A stretch of DNA of 34,323 nucleotides from Rubripirellula sp. GTDB lineage: Bacteria; Planctomycetota; Planctomycetia; Pirellulales; Pirellulaceae. Below are positions 1 through 8,289 of the stretch, piece after piece; the first letter of the stretch is position 1, and every line of letters begins with the position of its first letter. The notes beneath the pieces were generated by a model, which saw only the letters and a program-made list of their open reading frames with translations, had not been told where the DNA came from and made no database searches. The stretch is taken from contig JAPKCI010000044.1 of assembly GCA_028823035.1 (NCBI GenBank), forward strand, positions 1-34,323. The letters run 5' to 3'. Made by a program: the position numbers and the translations under genes.

Positions 1-129
1 GCCATCGCCATTGTGCTGGGCATTCCAGTGCTGGGCATTCCAGTGCTGGGCATTCAAAGGTGCCCATCTCGAGGCTTGTCACCTTGCTCCACTATGAAAC
101 ATCATTGTCATATCAGGAAACACGAATGA
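1..129 (+). CDS. Possible 3' end of an upstream gene cut by the window edge
   Basis: Frame 1 is open from the first base to a TGA at 127-129. It begins with a hydrophobic, glycine-rich stretch in which the pentapeptide VLGIP is repeated, and ends in a short Cys/His/Lys-rich tail. The 15-bp repeat at 13-57 keeps this frame, which is what expansion inside a coding sequence would do. The hydrophobic part could be the end of a membrane segment. Only 42 codons are visible, no family can be named, and chance read-through of non-coding repeat DNA is equally possible. Confidence 0.25.
   Translation, partial: AIAIVLGIPVLGIPVLGIQRCPSRGLSPCSTMKHHCHIRKHE
13..57. repeat. 15-bp tandem repeat, three copies
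   Basis: The unit GTGCTGGGCATTCCA is present at 13-27 and 28-42, and with one mismatch at 43-57. The period is a multiple of three and the repeat lies inside an open frame ending at 129, so it may be a coding repeat (VLGIP). It resembles, loosely, the CATTGCCAG-type repeat at the other end of the window. Confidence 0.8.
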
Positions 130-190
130 AGCCGCGATCACCTCCAGCACAATTATCTTCATACGACATTGCATCATTCATCACATCGAG

Positions 191-214
191 TGATCATGAA
201 ATCCAATGATCATT
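191..214. promoter_or_regulatory. Paired TGATCA palindromes upstream of the first sigma gene
   Basis: TGATCA occurs at 191-196 and again at 207-212, 16 bp apart; the second copy is the centre of the 10-bp perfect palindrome AATGATCATT (205-214). The pair lies about 150 bp upstream of the chosen start of the sigma gene at 361. The roughly 230 bp between 130 and 360 hold no convincing gene and no promoter boxes I would defend. An operator role is inference from position and symmetry only. Confidence 0.25.
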
Positions 215-360
215 GAATGCCCATGGGTTCCCGCCCGTCAATTCGTGTGCTGCGGCCTTTCGCATCCAGTTTCAACAGCACCCCATTCAACAGCAGCCCA
301 AGATTCCAGAAAACTCTCCATTTGGGGGGTAACTCTGGGAATGTTGCTGCCATCATCAAC

Positions 361-954
361 ATGAACCAGTCTTCAACATGCAATGAATCCTCGATTGAGG
401 AAGCTGTCCGCCGCACTCTTGCGGGGGATGTTTCTGCGTTTGAGGGGGTCGTACGACAGTTCGAGCGACCACTTCGAGTCTGGTTGGCAACCCAGGCCCC
501 GCCAGCCATCGATATCGACGATGTTGCTCAGCGAACTCTGATTGCCGCCTTTTCTCAACTCAGCAAATATCAGCTGGGTACCAATTTCGCGGCCTGGCTG
601 TTCACCATCGCACGGTACCAACTGAAGTCCGAACTAACCCGGATACGCCGAATCGCTGACTACCACACAAGGTTTGCTCCCGAATTACTGCAACGAGAAT
701 TGGAAAGACACAGCAACTCGACTCCGGAACTCCAACAACTTCGACTGACCCAATTACAGCGGTGTGTCGCGTCTCTCAGCGAACAAGAGAGTCGATTTGT
801 CGTGTGGAGATACGACGAAAGCTTACCGTTAGAACAAATTGCAGCGCACAGCGGCAGATCAGTTGCCGCTGTTAAAAAGCAATTGTGGAAAATCCGACGG
901 CGGCTGCAGGAATGCGTTGAGCGACACATGTCGACCGCGGGAGAAGTTTCATGA
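361..954 (+). CDS. ECF-family RNA polymerase sigma factor (planctomycete type)
   Basis: A 197-residue sigma-70 family protein that would direct RNA polymerase to a dedicated set of promoters. Region 2 lies at about residues 25-95, with the DIDDVAQRTLIAAF segment typical of region 2.2 and a basic RIRR end. Region 4 lies at about 135-185, with a LEQIAAHSGRSVAAVKKQLWK helix-turn-helix. The size and sequence style fit the Rhodopirellula-type ECF family. An in-frame ATG at 217 would add 48 low-complexity residues not expected in the family, so I chose 361. The gene overlaps the following FecR gene by ATGA (951-954), the usual sign of a sigma/anti-sigma pair whose translation is coupled. It probably transcribes its own train. 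The alternative start lowers certainty only about the N-terminus. Confidence 0.9.
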   Translation: MNQSSTCNESSIEEAVRRTLAGDVSAFEGVVRQFERPLRVWLATQAPPAIDIDDVAQRTLIAAFSQLSKYQLGTNFAAWLFTIARYQLKSELTRIRRIADYHTRFAPELLQRELERHSNSTPELQQLRLTQLQRCVASLSEQESRFVVWRYDESLPLEQIAAHSGRSVAAVKKQLWKIRRRLQECVERHMSTAGEVS

Positions 955-2402
955 ATGACCAAAATGAATTTCAAGAGCTTTGGAATGATTATCTCGAAAG
1001 TGAAATCACCAGCGATGGAATGATCGAATTGCAGAATTATTTTGCCAGTGACGGGCAGTTGCTACAGCATTCGGTAGACAGTTTTCAAATTCATCGATTG
1101 CTGGGCTACGATGCAAAAGCCGATGAGCAGCGTGATGAGTTCGTCAAGTCAACGATGGCACAAGTGCTGGCTTCACAGCAGGTGATAGCAACATCACTTG
1201 AATCTTCAATTTCCCCCATCGTCCCAGATACAGGTCGATCACGAAAATCACTGATGTGTCGGCTTCTAGTCACTGCGGTGGCGTTGGCTGCTTCGATTCT
1301 GGTGGCGTTAAGTTACTTCCCTGATTCCTCCGTGAGTCGCGGTTCAATCATTGCGAAGACAACCAATGTTCACGGCACGATTGAATGGACTCATGAGAAC
1401 GGAGTGGTAGAGACCCTTACAGAGACCAACGTACCTTTAACCGGCGGCACGCTTGAAACAATGACAAGCGAATCGACGATCACAATGCAATTCACGGATG
1501 GGACGATCGTCACATTGGATAGCCTTTCCTTGCTGACCATTTCTGAGCAAGAACAGAAGATCCTAAGATTGAAGCGGGGCAATTTGTCAGCTGATGTAGA
1601 ACCGCAGCCCAACTCAAAACCAATGATGGTCTTTACTGAAGCAGCCGAACTACGTGTTGTAGGCACTCAGTTCAATGTGAATGCCCGAGACGAGTCAACA
1701 ACGTTAATCGTCAACGAGGGCGAGGTGCTTCTTAAACGAACAACTGATGGTGAATCAGTCAATGTGATTCCACAACATCAAGTGGTTGCGTCTCTTCGCG
1801 ACGCCAAGCAGTTGAGATCAGTCAAACGTGCCAGACAGGTACACGCTTGGAAAAGTGATCTGCAGTCTGAAACCTCCCATGGAAAATGGATTCCATCAAA
1901 GATGGAACTTGTCAAAGAATTGAAATTGGCAGTTACGAATGGCAAGATGACTCAGGCTGAAGCAAGCAGAATTTACAAGAAAGCAGCCTCATTAAACGAC
2001 CAGCGGGGAAGCACATTCGCTCTGCCGTCACGCTTTGGTCTGTCGGTGGTCGTTTCAGTAAATCAAGAAGCTACCATCCCGGTGGTACTTGAACAGAATT
2101 CAAGAATACGAATCACTGGTCGTGGATACGCAGCAACCGACCTTGTGGTAGGGATCACCACCAATCAACTCGATGGTGGGTTTTCCGGAAAGTACCAGCA
2201 GCAAGTTGATCTGACTGACTTGATCGATCCAGCAACACATGAGTTCACCCTTGATATCCCGATCAAGACGATGTTGCGCATCGACGACCATTTTCCCGTG
2301 TCACCGATTGGAAACGAGTTTGTCAGTTGCTGGTGCTCACACCCCACCAACAAGGTGACCAAAATCGAACTGACCGATATCGAAATCATCAATGCTGAAT
2401 GA
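951..2402 (+). CDS. FecR-domain transmembrane anti-sigma/sensor protein
   Basis: A 483-residue single-pass membrane protein and likely partner of the preceding sigma factor. The cytoplasmic N-terminus (1-100) carries a WNDYLESEIT segment like those of planctomycete FecR proteins. One membrane helix follows at about 103-123. The FecR domain spans about 130-285 and includes LSADVEPQP and VVGTQFNV. A WKSDLQ...GKWIP linker at 300-314 leads to a helical hairpin (318-347, LKLAVTNGKMTQAEASRIY). The C-terminal beta-rich domain (about 370-483) contains ATDLVVGITT. FecR proteins typically bind and restrain a sigma factor until an outside signal arrives. A GGGAGAAG stretch precedes the start. The C-terminal domain recurs in the FecR protein at 13728, but the hairpin does not. 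Confidence 0.88.
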   Translation: MNDQNEFQELWNDYLESEITSDGMIELQNYFASDGQLLQHSVDSFQIHRLLGYDAKADEQRDEFVKSTMAQVLASQQVIATSLESSISPIVPDTGRSRKSLMCRLLVTAVALAASILVALSYFPDSSVSRGSIIAKTTNVHGTIEWTHENGVVETLTETNVPLTGGTLETMTSESTITMQFTDGTIVTLDSLSLLTISEQEQKILRLKRGNLSADVEPQPNSKPMMVFTEAAELRVVGTQFNVNARDESTTLIVNEGEVLLKRTTDGESVNVIPQHQVVASLRDAKQLRSVKRARQVHAWKSDLQSETSHGKWIPSKMELVKELKLAVTNGKMTQAEASRIYKKAASLNDQRGSTFALPSRFGLSVVVSVNQEATIPVVLEQNSRIRITGRGYAATDLVVGITTNQLDGGFSGKYQQQVDLTDLIDPATHEFTLDIPIKTMLRIDDHFPVSPIGNEFVSCWCSHPTNKVTKIELTDIEIINAE

Positions 2403-2481
2403 TGTTTTGATTTCCAATGCATTCTGAACGCTAATCCACCAAACAACATCCACTTGTTACCAACTGAGCTTCGAACCAAAC

Positions 2482-4011
2482 ATGCAATTTCAAAATCATT
2501 TGAAATCTATCATTTTCGTTGTCCTTTTACCGTCAGCTCTTGCCGCCGGCGAGAAACACTGGAATCAGTTTCGCGGACCCGAAGGAGACGGCTCGTCATC
2601 TGCTGCTGATCTACCGGCTAAGTTCGACGAATCATCAAATATCCGTTGGAAAACTGCCATCGCGAATCAGGGGTGGTCGTCGCCCGTCGTATGGGACAAT
2701 GAAATTTGGGTCACGACAGGTAGCGATGACAAACAGGAACTCCGTGCCCTGTGCGTTGATCTCAACAGTGGCAAGATCATGAAAGACATCAAAGTCTTTG
2801 ACATGATCCAACGACGAGTTGACCCGGCCTACATTCACGATTCACCCCACTTGAACAGCCCGGCTACCCCTACGCCTGTCGTTGAAGAAGAATGCGTCTA
2901 CGTCAGCTATGGGTCACAAGGCATTGCATGTCTGAACCGCCAGAGCGGCGAGAAGATTTGGGAACGCCGTGACTTACGGGTTTATCAACCAGTACGTCAA
3001 GGATCTTCACCAATCGTCGATGATGAAAATCTTTATGTCGCCTACGATGGCACCGATGAACAGTTCTTTGTTGCCCTCGACAAAAAGTCAGGAGCAACAC
3101 GCTGGAAAGTGAGCCGTGACATTGATTCCGACTTCGAATCCCTGCTGCAGAAAAGGGGCATGCGATCCAAAGGAGGCAAGCCCGGCGACAGTCAAAAAGC
3201 CTTTGCGACAGCGAAGCTGATTGAGGTGAACGGTAAACGGCAGTTGATCGCTCCTGCAGGCGAAGCGACCATTGCATACGATCCTGAGACCGGGAAAGAA
3301 TTATGGCGAGTTCGACACCCTGGTGGCTTCAATGTTGCCGCGCGTCCACTCTATGCCCATGACCTTGTCTATGTCTTCACCAGTGGCCTGACCGGTTACC
3401 TGATGGCGATTCGACCTGACGGAACAGGAGATGTTACCGATACTCACGTGGCATGGTCGACCACACGAAGTACACCCCATATCCCCTCGCCTGTTATCCT
3501 TGGTGACCTGATGTTTCTGGTCACAGACAAAGGTGGTATCGCACGCTGTCTGAATGCCAAGACCGGAGAAGAGCTTTGGAAAAAACGGTTGGGTGGTGAC
3601 CACTGGGCATCTCCTTTACTCGCCGACGGCAAACTTTATTTTCTCAGTAAAAGCGGCGATGTCCGAGTACTGGCGGCCACCAAATCGGTTCCTGATTCCG
3701 TTATCGAAAACGAACTCAATGCTCGCTTCTTCGCGTCTCCTGCCGTCGCCGGTTCATCATTAATTCTGCGATCAGCAACTCATCTTTATTGCCTCCATCA
3801 AGGCCATCAACGCACGCCCGAACAAGTTGCTGCCGATGTCTATCCACAAACATCGCCGATAAGTTCAAAGGCAGTCGGTTCAAAGTCAAAACAACCCACC
3901 AAGCAGGAACGTCTCGTGGAACTCAGAAAACAACTCGGTGGCCTCGTCAAGTCACGCACCCTGACGAGGAAACAAGCCACGGAAATCTATCAAGCGGCTC
4001 AAAACAAATAG
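2482..4011 (+). CDS. Exported PQQ-like beta-propeller protein with C-terminal helical hairpin
   Basis: A 509-residue protein with a signal peptide (about 1-22, ending ALAAG) followed by the planctomycete propeller opening HWNQFRGPEGDG. Propeller repeats of the PQQ/BamB-like type follow, for example CLNRQSGEKIWERR, ALDKKSGATRWKV, AYDPETGKELWRV and CLNAKTGEELWKK. Such propellers are binding scaffolds; enzymatic PQQ use cannot be claimed here because no dehydrogenase cofactor residues are recognisable. After the propeller a low-complexity Ser/Lys linker leads to a final helical hairpin (about 475-509, LVKSRTLTRKQATEIYQAA) that matches one in the FecR protein upstream and repeats in the protein downstream. 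The gene lies 79 bp after the FecR gene. It is probably periplasmic or surface exposed. Confidence 0.85.
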   Translation: MQFQNHLKSIIFVVLLPSALAAGEKHWNQFRGPEGDGSSSAADLPAKFDESSNIRWKTAIANQGWSSPVVWDNEIWVTTGSDDKQELRALCVDLNSGKIMKDIKVFDMIQRRVDPAYIHDSPHLNSPATPTPVVEEECVYVSYGSQGIACLNRQSGEKIWERRDLRVYQPVRQGSSPIVDDENLYVAYDGTDEQFFVALDKKSGATRWKVSRDIDSDFESLLQKRGMRSKGGKPGDSQKAFATAKLIEVNGKRQLIAPAGEATIAYDPETGKELWRVRHPGGFNVAARPLYAHDLVYVFTSGLTGYLMAIRPDGTGDVTDTHVAWSTTRSTPHIPSPVILGDLMFLVTDKGGIARCLNAKTGEELWKKRLGGDHWASPLLADGKLYFLSKSGDVRVLAATKSVPDSVIENELNARFFASPAVAGSSLILRSATHLYCLHQGHQRTPEQVAADVYPQTSPISSKAVGSKSKQPTKQERLVELRKQLGGLVKSRTLTRKQATEIYQAAQNK

Positions 4012-4095
4012 TAGAAATTCATCACTCACCCATGGTTGGCGTCACCTCACATGACTCGCGATCCATCAAACCATCACAACAACAAGAGAACATCC

Positions 4096-5481
4096 ATGAA
4101 ATCCATGATTCTGTTTGTCACCCTGTGCATGATTGCCTCTCCGGTCATCGTCCTTGCGCAAGAAAAACCTGCTTCCGCTGGCGAAAAAAAGACCGCCAGA
4201 ACATCTGCTTCGGACTTTGAAAAGGCCTACCAGCAATTGCTGGAAAAAGCTCCAGAGGTACGCGAGAAAATCGAGAACGGGCAGGCGACTAAGGAAGATG
4301 TGATTGCCTGGATGCAAGGGCAAAAGGATGTTGGCAAGGGAAAAGTTGGAAAGGGAAAAGAAGTTTCCAAGACCAAGACCAATCAATCAGCCGGAAACAA
4401 AAAGACCACCGGAAAATCTGAGGTGGACTGGGAGAAGGCATATCAGCAATTGCTTGAAAAAGATTCTGGAGTCCGGGAGAAAATCGAGAACGGTCAGGCG
4501 ACCAAAGAAGACATCATTGACTGGATGAAAAATCAAAAAGGTTCCGGAAAAGACAAAGAAGTTGCCGGACCCAGCGAGGAAGAACTGGAGAAGTTGAAAC
4601 AGAAACTTGAAACCATGGTAAAAGCTGGCACCTTGTCCAGGGAAGATGCAGCCAAGCTTCTGGCAACCATGCAAGGCAGCAGCAAGAGCCAACAGGATCA
4701 ACCCAAAGACATGGACGCCTACGGCGAAGAACTCAAAGCGGCAGTTCAATCGGGCAAGATGAGCAAAGAACAGGCCATCAAAGCGTGGAACCAGGCAATG
4801 GCGGGAACCAAAAATGCGAAAGTGACAGCCAAACCCGCAAAGAAAAGTATGGGTTCGAAAACTACAGTTCGTCCTGGCTCCTTCATTTTTTATGCAATTG
4901 CCATTGGACGCCTGCGATCCAAAGATATTGAACTGGGCGAAATTGAACTGGATGTCGATTACGTCATCAGCGAACGTGCCAAAGTCAATCAGGAACTGAT
5001 TGGAAATCGAATCAAGCTGGTCGGCATCTCCGGCGCATTTCTTGACAACCTGCTGCAGATCAAACGCGGGGAAACAATCAAAATCAGGACCGGAGATTAT
5101 GACCCAAGTAAAAAGGTGCTTGGTTTTGGATACAAGTTTCAGGTTCTGGAACGAACCCCACCATTCAAGCCGGAAGACTTTGGTGTGCCCCCCAAAGACT
5201 TCCGAGGCTTTGATGGTGAATTGACTGGAAAAATCATCGAATCCGCAGGATACGAAGTCGTGATGGAACCGACAGAAATCAAGCCGTCAAGTGAAAACAA
5301 AGCCGGGCAACCTGAAAGCATCAAAGGCAAGCGGATCCGTGTCGCTGGCTTTTACAACCAACACAGCGATCTCTATGCCGATCTGCATGAAGGTGACACC
5401 ATTCGTCTCAGCGTTTCCCACGGAAACCCGGCTAGCGATTCGCTTCAAGTGACTGACCAGCTTGAAAAGCTCGAGAAGTGA
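4096..5481 (+). CDS. Exported lysine-rich protein with helical-hairpin repeats and duplicated C-terminal domain
   Basis: I do not recognise this 461-residue protein as a named family. I chose the ATG at 4096 because it gives a clean signal peptide (MKSMILFVTLCMIASPVIVL then AQ); the frame is open from 4036. Residues 41-77 and 112-148 are near-identical repeats (YQQLLEK, VREKIENGQATKED). Two weaker copies are at 163-193 (MVKAGTLSREDAAKLL) and 208-236 (AVQSGKMSKEQAIKAW). Lys/Gly-rich linkers separate them. The C-terminal half, 260-461, contains two related beta-rich segments (about 301-352, GNRIKLVG...RGETIKI; about 409-452, GKRIRVAG...EGDTIRL). The hairpin matches the C-terminus of the preceding propeller and the FecR linker, suggesting that the products work together or share a binding partner. 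No catalytic motif is visible. Confidence 0.8.
   Translation: MKSMILFVTLCMIASPVIVLAQEKPASAGEKKTARTSASDFEKAYQQLLEKAPEVREKIENGQATKEDVIAWMQGQKDVGKGKVGKGKEVSKTKTNQSAGNKKTTGKSEVDWEKAYQQLLEKDSGVREKIENGQATKEDIIDWMKNQKGSGKDKEVAGPSEEELEKLKQKLETMVKAGTLSREDAAKLLATMQGSSKSQQDQPKDMDAYGEELKAAVQSGKMSKEQAIKAWNQAMAGTKNAKVTAKPAKKSMGSKTTVRPGSFIFYAIAIGRLRSKDIELGEIELDVDYVISERAKVNQELIGNRIKLVGISGAFLDNLLQIKRGETIKIRTGDYDPSKKVLGFGYKFQVLERTPPFKPEDFGVPPKDFRGFDGELTGKIIESAGYEVVMEPTEIKPSSENKAGQPESIKGKRIRVAGFYNQHSDLYADLHEGDTIRLSVSHGNPASDSLQVTDQLEKLEK
4216..4539 (+). repeat. Coding tandem duplication (two 37-codon hairpin units)
   Basis: The segments 4216-4326 and 4429-4539 encode near-identical 37-residue units separated by a Lys/Gly/Thr-rich linker. 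The core VREKIENGQATKED is unchanged in both. The similarity extends to the DNA, for example gagaaaatcgagaacgg in both, which points to a fairly recent duplication within the gene. Confidence 0.85.
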
Positions 5482-5564
5482 TTACCGTGAAGGAATTACC
5501 GAGAAGTAGTTACTGCAACGTAATTACTGAGAAGTAGTTACTGCAAAGTAATTACCGCGAAGGG
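5481..5564. repeat. 14-bp tandem repeat, six copies
   Basis: Six consecutive 14-bp units start at 5481, 5495, 5509, 5523, 5537 and 5551, with the general form RTTACYGMRAMGKR. Units alternate between attaccgagaagta and gttactgcaacgta types, giving a 28-bp higher-order period in which units 2+3 and 4+5 match at 26 of 28 positions. The array begins at the last base of the preceding stop codon, and the last codons of that gene (5467-5480) resemble a seventh, decayed unit. It fills much of the 138-bp gap before the DUF1549 gene. A role in mRNA processing, pausing or protein binding is possible but not shown. Confidence 0.9.
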
Positions 5565-5619
5565 AAAGGCCTTCCCGGCCGAGTCGACAGTCACCACAAA
5601 CCTGAAACCATGAATCTCC

Positions 5620-8205
5620 ATGAGACGTTGTTCACTGATCTTCTTGATCCTCGTTCTCGCCCAAGGCTTTTTCAATACGGCCCGGGCGGATGATGTCGTT
5701 GCACCTGCATCCAAACGGTTTAACACGCTTGACACCAATGCAGTTCCCGATTTTCAAAAACATGTGGTCCCGCTGCTGGGACGCCTGGGTTGTAATTCGG
5801 CGAAATGTCATGGGTCGTTTCAGGGACAAGGTGACTTTCGACTATCGTTATTTGGATTCAATTTTCAGGCTGACCATGCCAGCCTGAACGATGCGGACAG
5901 AATCGACATCGATTCGCCCGCAGACAGCTTGGCCCTCGCCAAGCCAACCCAGCAGGTTGACCATGAAGGTGGTTTACGATTGAGTGTTGATTCATGGGAA
6001 TACAATCTACTGCACCGCTGGATTGCGTCAGGTGCGAAAGGGGTCGGCAACTTTGATGGCAATATCAAACCTCAACCCACCGTAGCGGATCAAGACCGAG
6101 ATGCGGGCATCGCTTTATACGAGAAATCGATCAAGCCAATGTTTCAGGACCACTGCTACGAGTGTCATGGCTTTGACAGTCGTAAAGGGGGGCTGACTTT
6201 GACCACACGCGATGCTGCCCTCCGCGGCGGAGAAAGTGGCCCGGTTCTAATCGCAAAACGACCCGATGAAAGTCTTCTCATGCAGGCGTTGGTCCATGCA
6301 AACGACAACCTGAAGATGCCACCAAGTGGGAAGCTCAAAGCGAAACAAATTGCCGATGTACGTCAATGGATTAAACTTGGAGCACCATGGTCGAGTCAAT
6401 TTGGCCCGGATGCTGGAAGAAATGCGAGACAATTGGCTGCGTTGCATTGTGAGCCAGCTGAGATCGTTTTCGCGGAATCTGGCCAGCAACAAATCCGTGT
6501 GATTGCCCATTGGGACGATGGCACCCGTGAAGACGTCACCTGCCTGTCGCGATTTCAAACCAACGACGACTCGATTGCCACCGTCGACAATGATGGCCTG
6601 ACCACGTCATCCGCCGCTGGTGATACTCATGTGGTCGTCTTTTACGACAACGGCGTGACTGCTATTCCGGTACTCCGACCGTACCCTCATTCGGCTTCTG
6701 CTGAGATCAGCTCTTCGGTTCCGGATATCGCGCTACATCCCATCGATCGGATGGTAAATGCAAAACTCAAAAAACTTGCCTTAACACCATCAGAACTCTG
6801 CACCGATGCCGAGTTCCTGCGCCGCGTCAGCATTGACATGACTGGCACGCTGCCGGCCCCCGTTGAAATCAGAAATTTTCTCGCTGACTCCTCACCCGAC
6901 AAACGAATCCGAAAAATTGATGAATTGCTGGAACGCCCTTCCTATGCAGCATGGTGGGCAAACAAGCTCTGCGATTTCACCGGATGCAATCCCAAATCCA
7001 TCAGCAGTCTGATCGAAGTGGCGAGGGAAGAAGGCTATATCCAGGCATCACAGTGGTACGACTGGATCAACCAACGCGTCATGCGGAACGAACCTTATGA
7101 CAAGATCGTCGAAGGGATCATGTTGGCTGATTTGTCGGGTCGAGGTGAAGGCATGCCAACTTTCTGGACCCGGCAAAGCTTGAAAGAGCCCAAAGATACT
7201 GCGATGTCGGTCGCACATGCGTTTCTTGGTATTCAGTTGCAATGTGCCGAATGTCACAAGCACCCGTTCGACCAGTGGACACAGGCAGATTTCAATGACT
7301 TTGGCCGCTTCTTCACCTCTGTCACCACGACCAAGCGACAATCAAGAACCCGCGAGAAAACAACGCTCGGTTTATTGCGCACTCAAACCATATCACTGGA
7401 ACCAGGCGACGACCCCCGCGAACCAGTCATGAATTGGATGCGTGATAAAGAAAATCCCTGGTTCGCTCGTGCATTTGTCAATCGGGTTTGGGCCGGTTAC
7501 TTCCACATCGGAATCGTCAATCCACCAGACCAATTTACCCCAGCCAATCCACCAAGTAATCCAGCATTGCTTGAATGGCTGACCACAGGATTCATCAATC
7601 AGAACTTTGATATGAAGTGGCTGCACCGCCAGATCACCAACAGCGCCGCCTACCAGAGGAGTTGGGTCCCCAACAATTCCAACCGGGACGATCGCCGTAA
7701 CTACAGCCGAGCCATCCCACGTCGCATTCCAGCCGAAGTGATGTATGACGGCATGAAACAGGCAACAGCCTCTGCCGACAAAATGCAGGAAGTACGGAGT
7801 AATCTCAGGCGACGAGCCTCGGGTCATCTTTCCATGCGGATGGCAGGCACGCATGCCATGAAAGTCTTTGGAAAACCGGATCGGTCCATCAACTGCGACT
7901 GCGAACGGGTCAATGAGCCAACGCTGTTGCAATCCATTTTCACCCAAAACGATCCTCTGGTCCGCATGCGTGTGGCCGACAGCGATTGGGTCATCGACAT
8001 CGAAGACGCAGAAGCAGCCAAACAGCAGTTGGATCATGATTCACTTGTCGAGCAGGTCTGGTTGAGAACCGTTGCGAGATTGCCCAACAGCGAAGATAAG
8101 CAACGTGCCAAACAACACCTCGACTCATCCGATACCATCGCTGCCGGCATCTCTGACTTGCTTTGGGCAATGATGAACACGAAAGAGTTCCTGTTGAATC
8201 ACTGA
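5620..8205 (+). CDS. Planctomycete cytochrome-type protein (PSCyt1 / Ig-like / DUF1549 / DUF1553)
   Basis: An 861-residue exported protein; signal peptide about 1-23 (ending TARA). A first heme-like motif at 58-64 has the unusual spacing C-X4-C-H (CNSAKCH). A PSCyt1 domain (about 160-260) carries CYECH at 179-183. A bacterial Ig-like segment follows at about 275-355. DUF1549 (about 372-560) contains the RRVSIDMTGTLP signature and CAECHKHPF at 542-550. DUF1553 (about 600-855) includes NPWFARAFVNRVW. These families are nearly confined to Planctomycetota and some Verrucomicrobiota; they probably bind c-type heme, but their reaction is unknown. The gene sits 84 bp before a DUF1501 gene, the standard pairing. 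Length and domain order are normal and no frameshift is visible. Confidence 0.93.
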   Translation: MRRCSLIFLILVLAQGFFNTARADDVVAPASKRFNTLDTNAVPDFQKHVVPLLGRLGCNSAKCHGSFQGQGDFRLSLFGFNFQADHASLNDADRIDIDSPADSLALAKPTQQVDHEGGLRLSVDSWEYNLLHRWIASGAKGVGNFDGNIKPQPTVADQDRDAGIALYEKSIKPMFQDHCYECHGFDSRKGGLTLTTRDAALRGGESGPVLIAKRPDESLLMQALVHANDNLKMPPSGKLKAKQIADVRQWIKLGAPWSSQFGPDAGRNARQLAALHCEPAEIVFAESGQQQIRVIAHWDDGTREDVTCLSRFQTNDDSIATVDNDGLTTSSAAGDTHVVVFYDNGVTAIPVLRPYPHSASAEISSSVPDIALHPIDRMVNAKLKKLALTPSELCTDAEFLRRVSIDMTGTLPAPVEIRNFLADSSPDKRIRKIDELLERPSYAAWWANKLCDFTGCNPKSISSLIEVAREEGYIQASQWYDWINQRVMRNEPYDKIVEGIMLADLSGRGEGMPTFWTRQSLKEPKDTAMSVAHAFLGIQLQCAECHKHPFDQWTQADFNDFGRFFTSVTTTKRQSRTREKTTLGLLRTQTISLEPGDDPREPVMNWMRDKENPWFARAFVNRVWAGYFHIGIVNPPDQFTPANPPSNPALLEWLTTGFINQNFDMKWLHRQITNSAAYQRSWVPNNSNRDDRRNYSRAIPRRIPAEVMYDGMKQATASADKMQEVRSNLRRRASGHLSMRMAGTHAMKVFGKPDRSINCDCERVNEPTLLQSIFTQNDPLVRMRVADSDWVIDIEDAEAAKQQLDHDSLVEQVWLRTVARLPNSEDKQRAKQHLDSSDTIAAGISDLLWAMMNTKEFLLNH

Positions 8206-8289
8206 TGAACCCGCTGGATCAAATGACGATCAACGCACGATTCCAGATTTGTTTTTGTAAACCGTCACCGTTTTTTTACTGCTGCGACC

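Noticed and set aside
217-360. Longer start for the first sigma factor
   Set aside because: The extra 48 residues are Ser/Pro/Phe-rich and unlike sigma N-termini; the ATG at 361 gives the normal family length.
5481-5564. CRISPR-like array
   Set aside because: The units are contiguous 14-mers with no unique spacers and no cas genes are present.
7393-8037. - strand open frame (214 codons) inside the DUF1549 gene
   Set aside because: It lies wholly antisense to the DUF1553 domain and shows no recognisable protein features.
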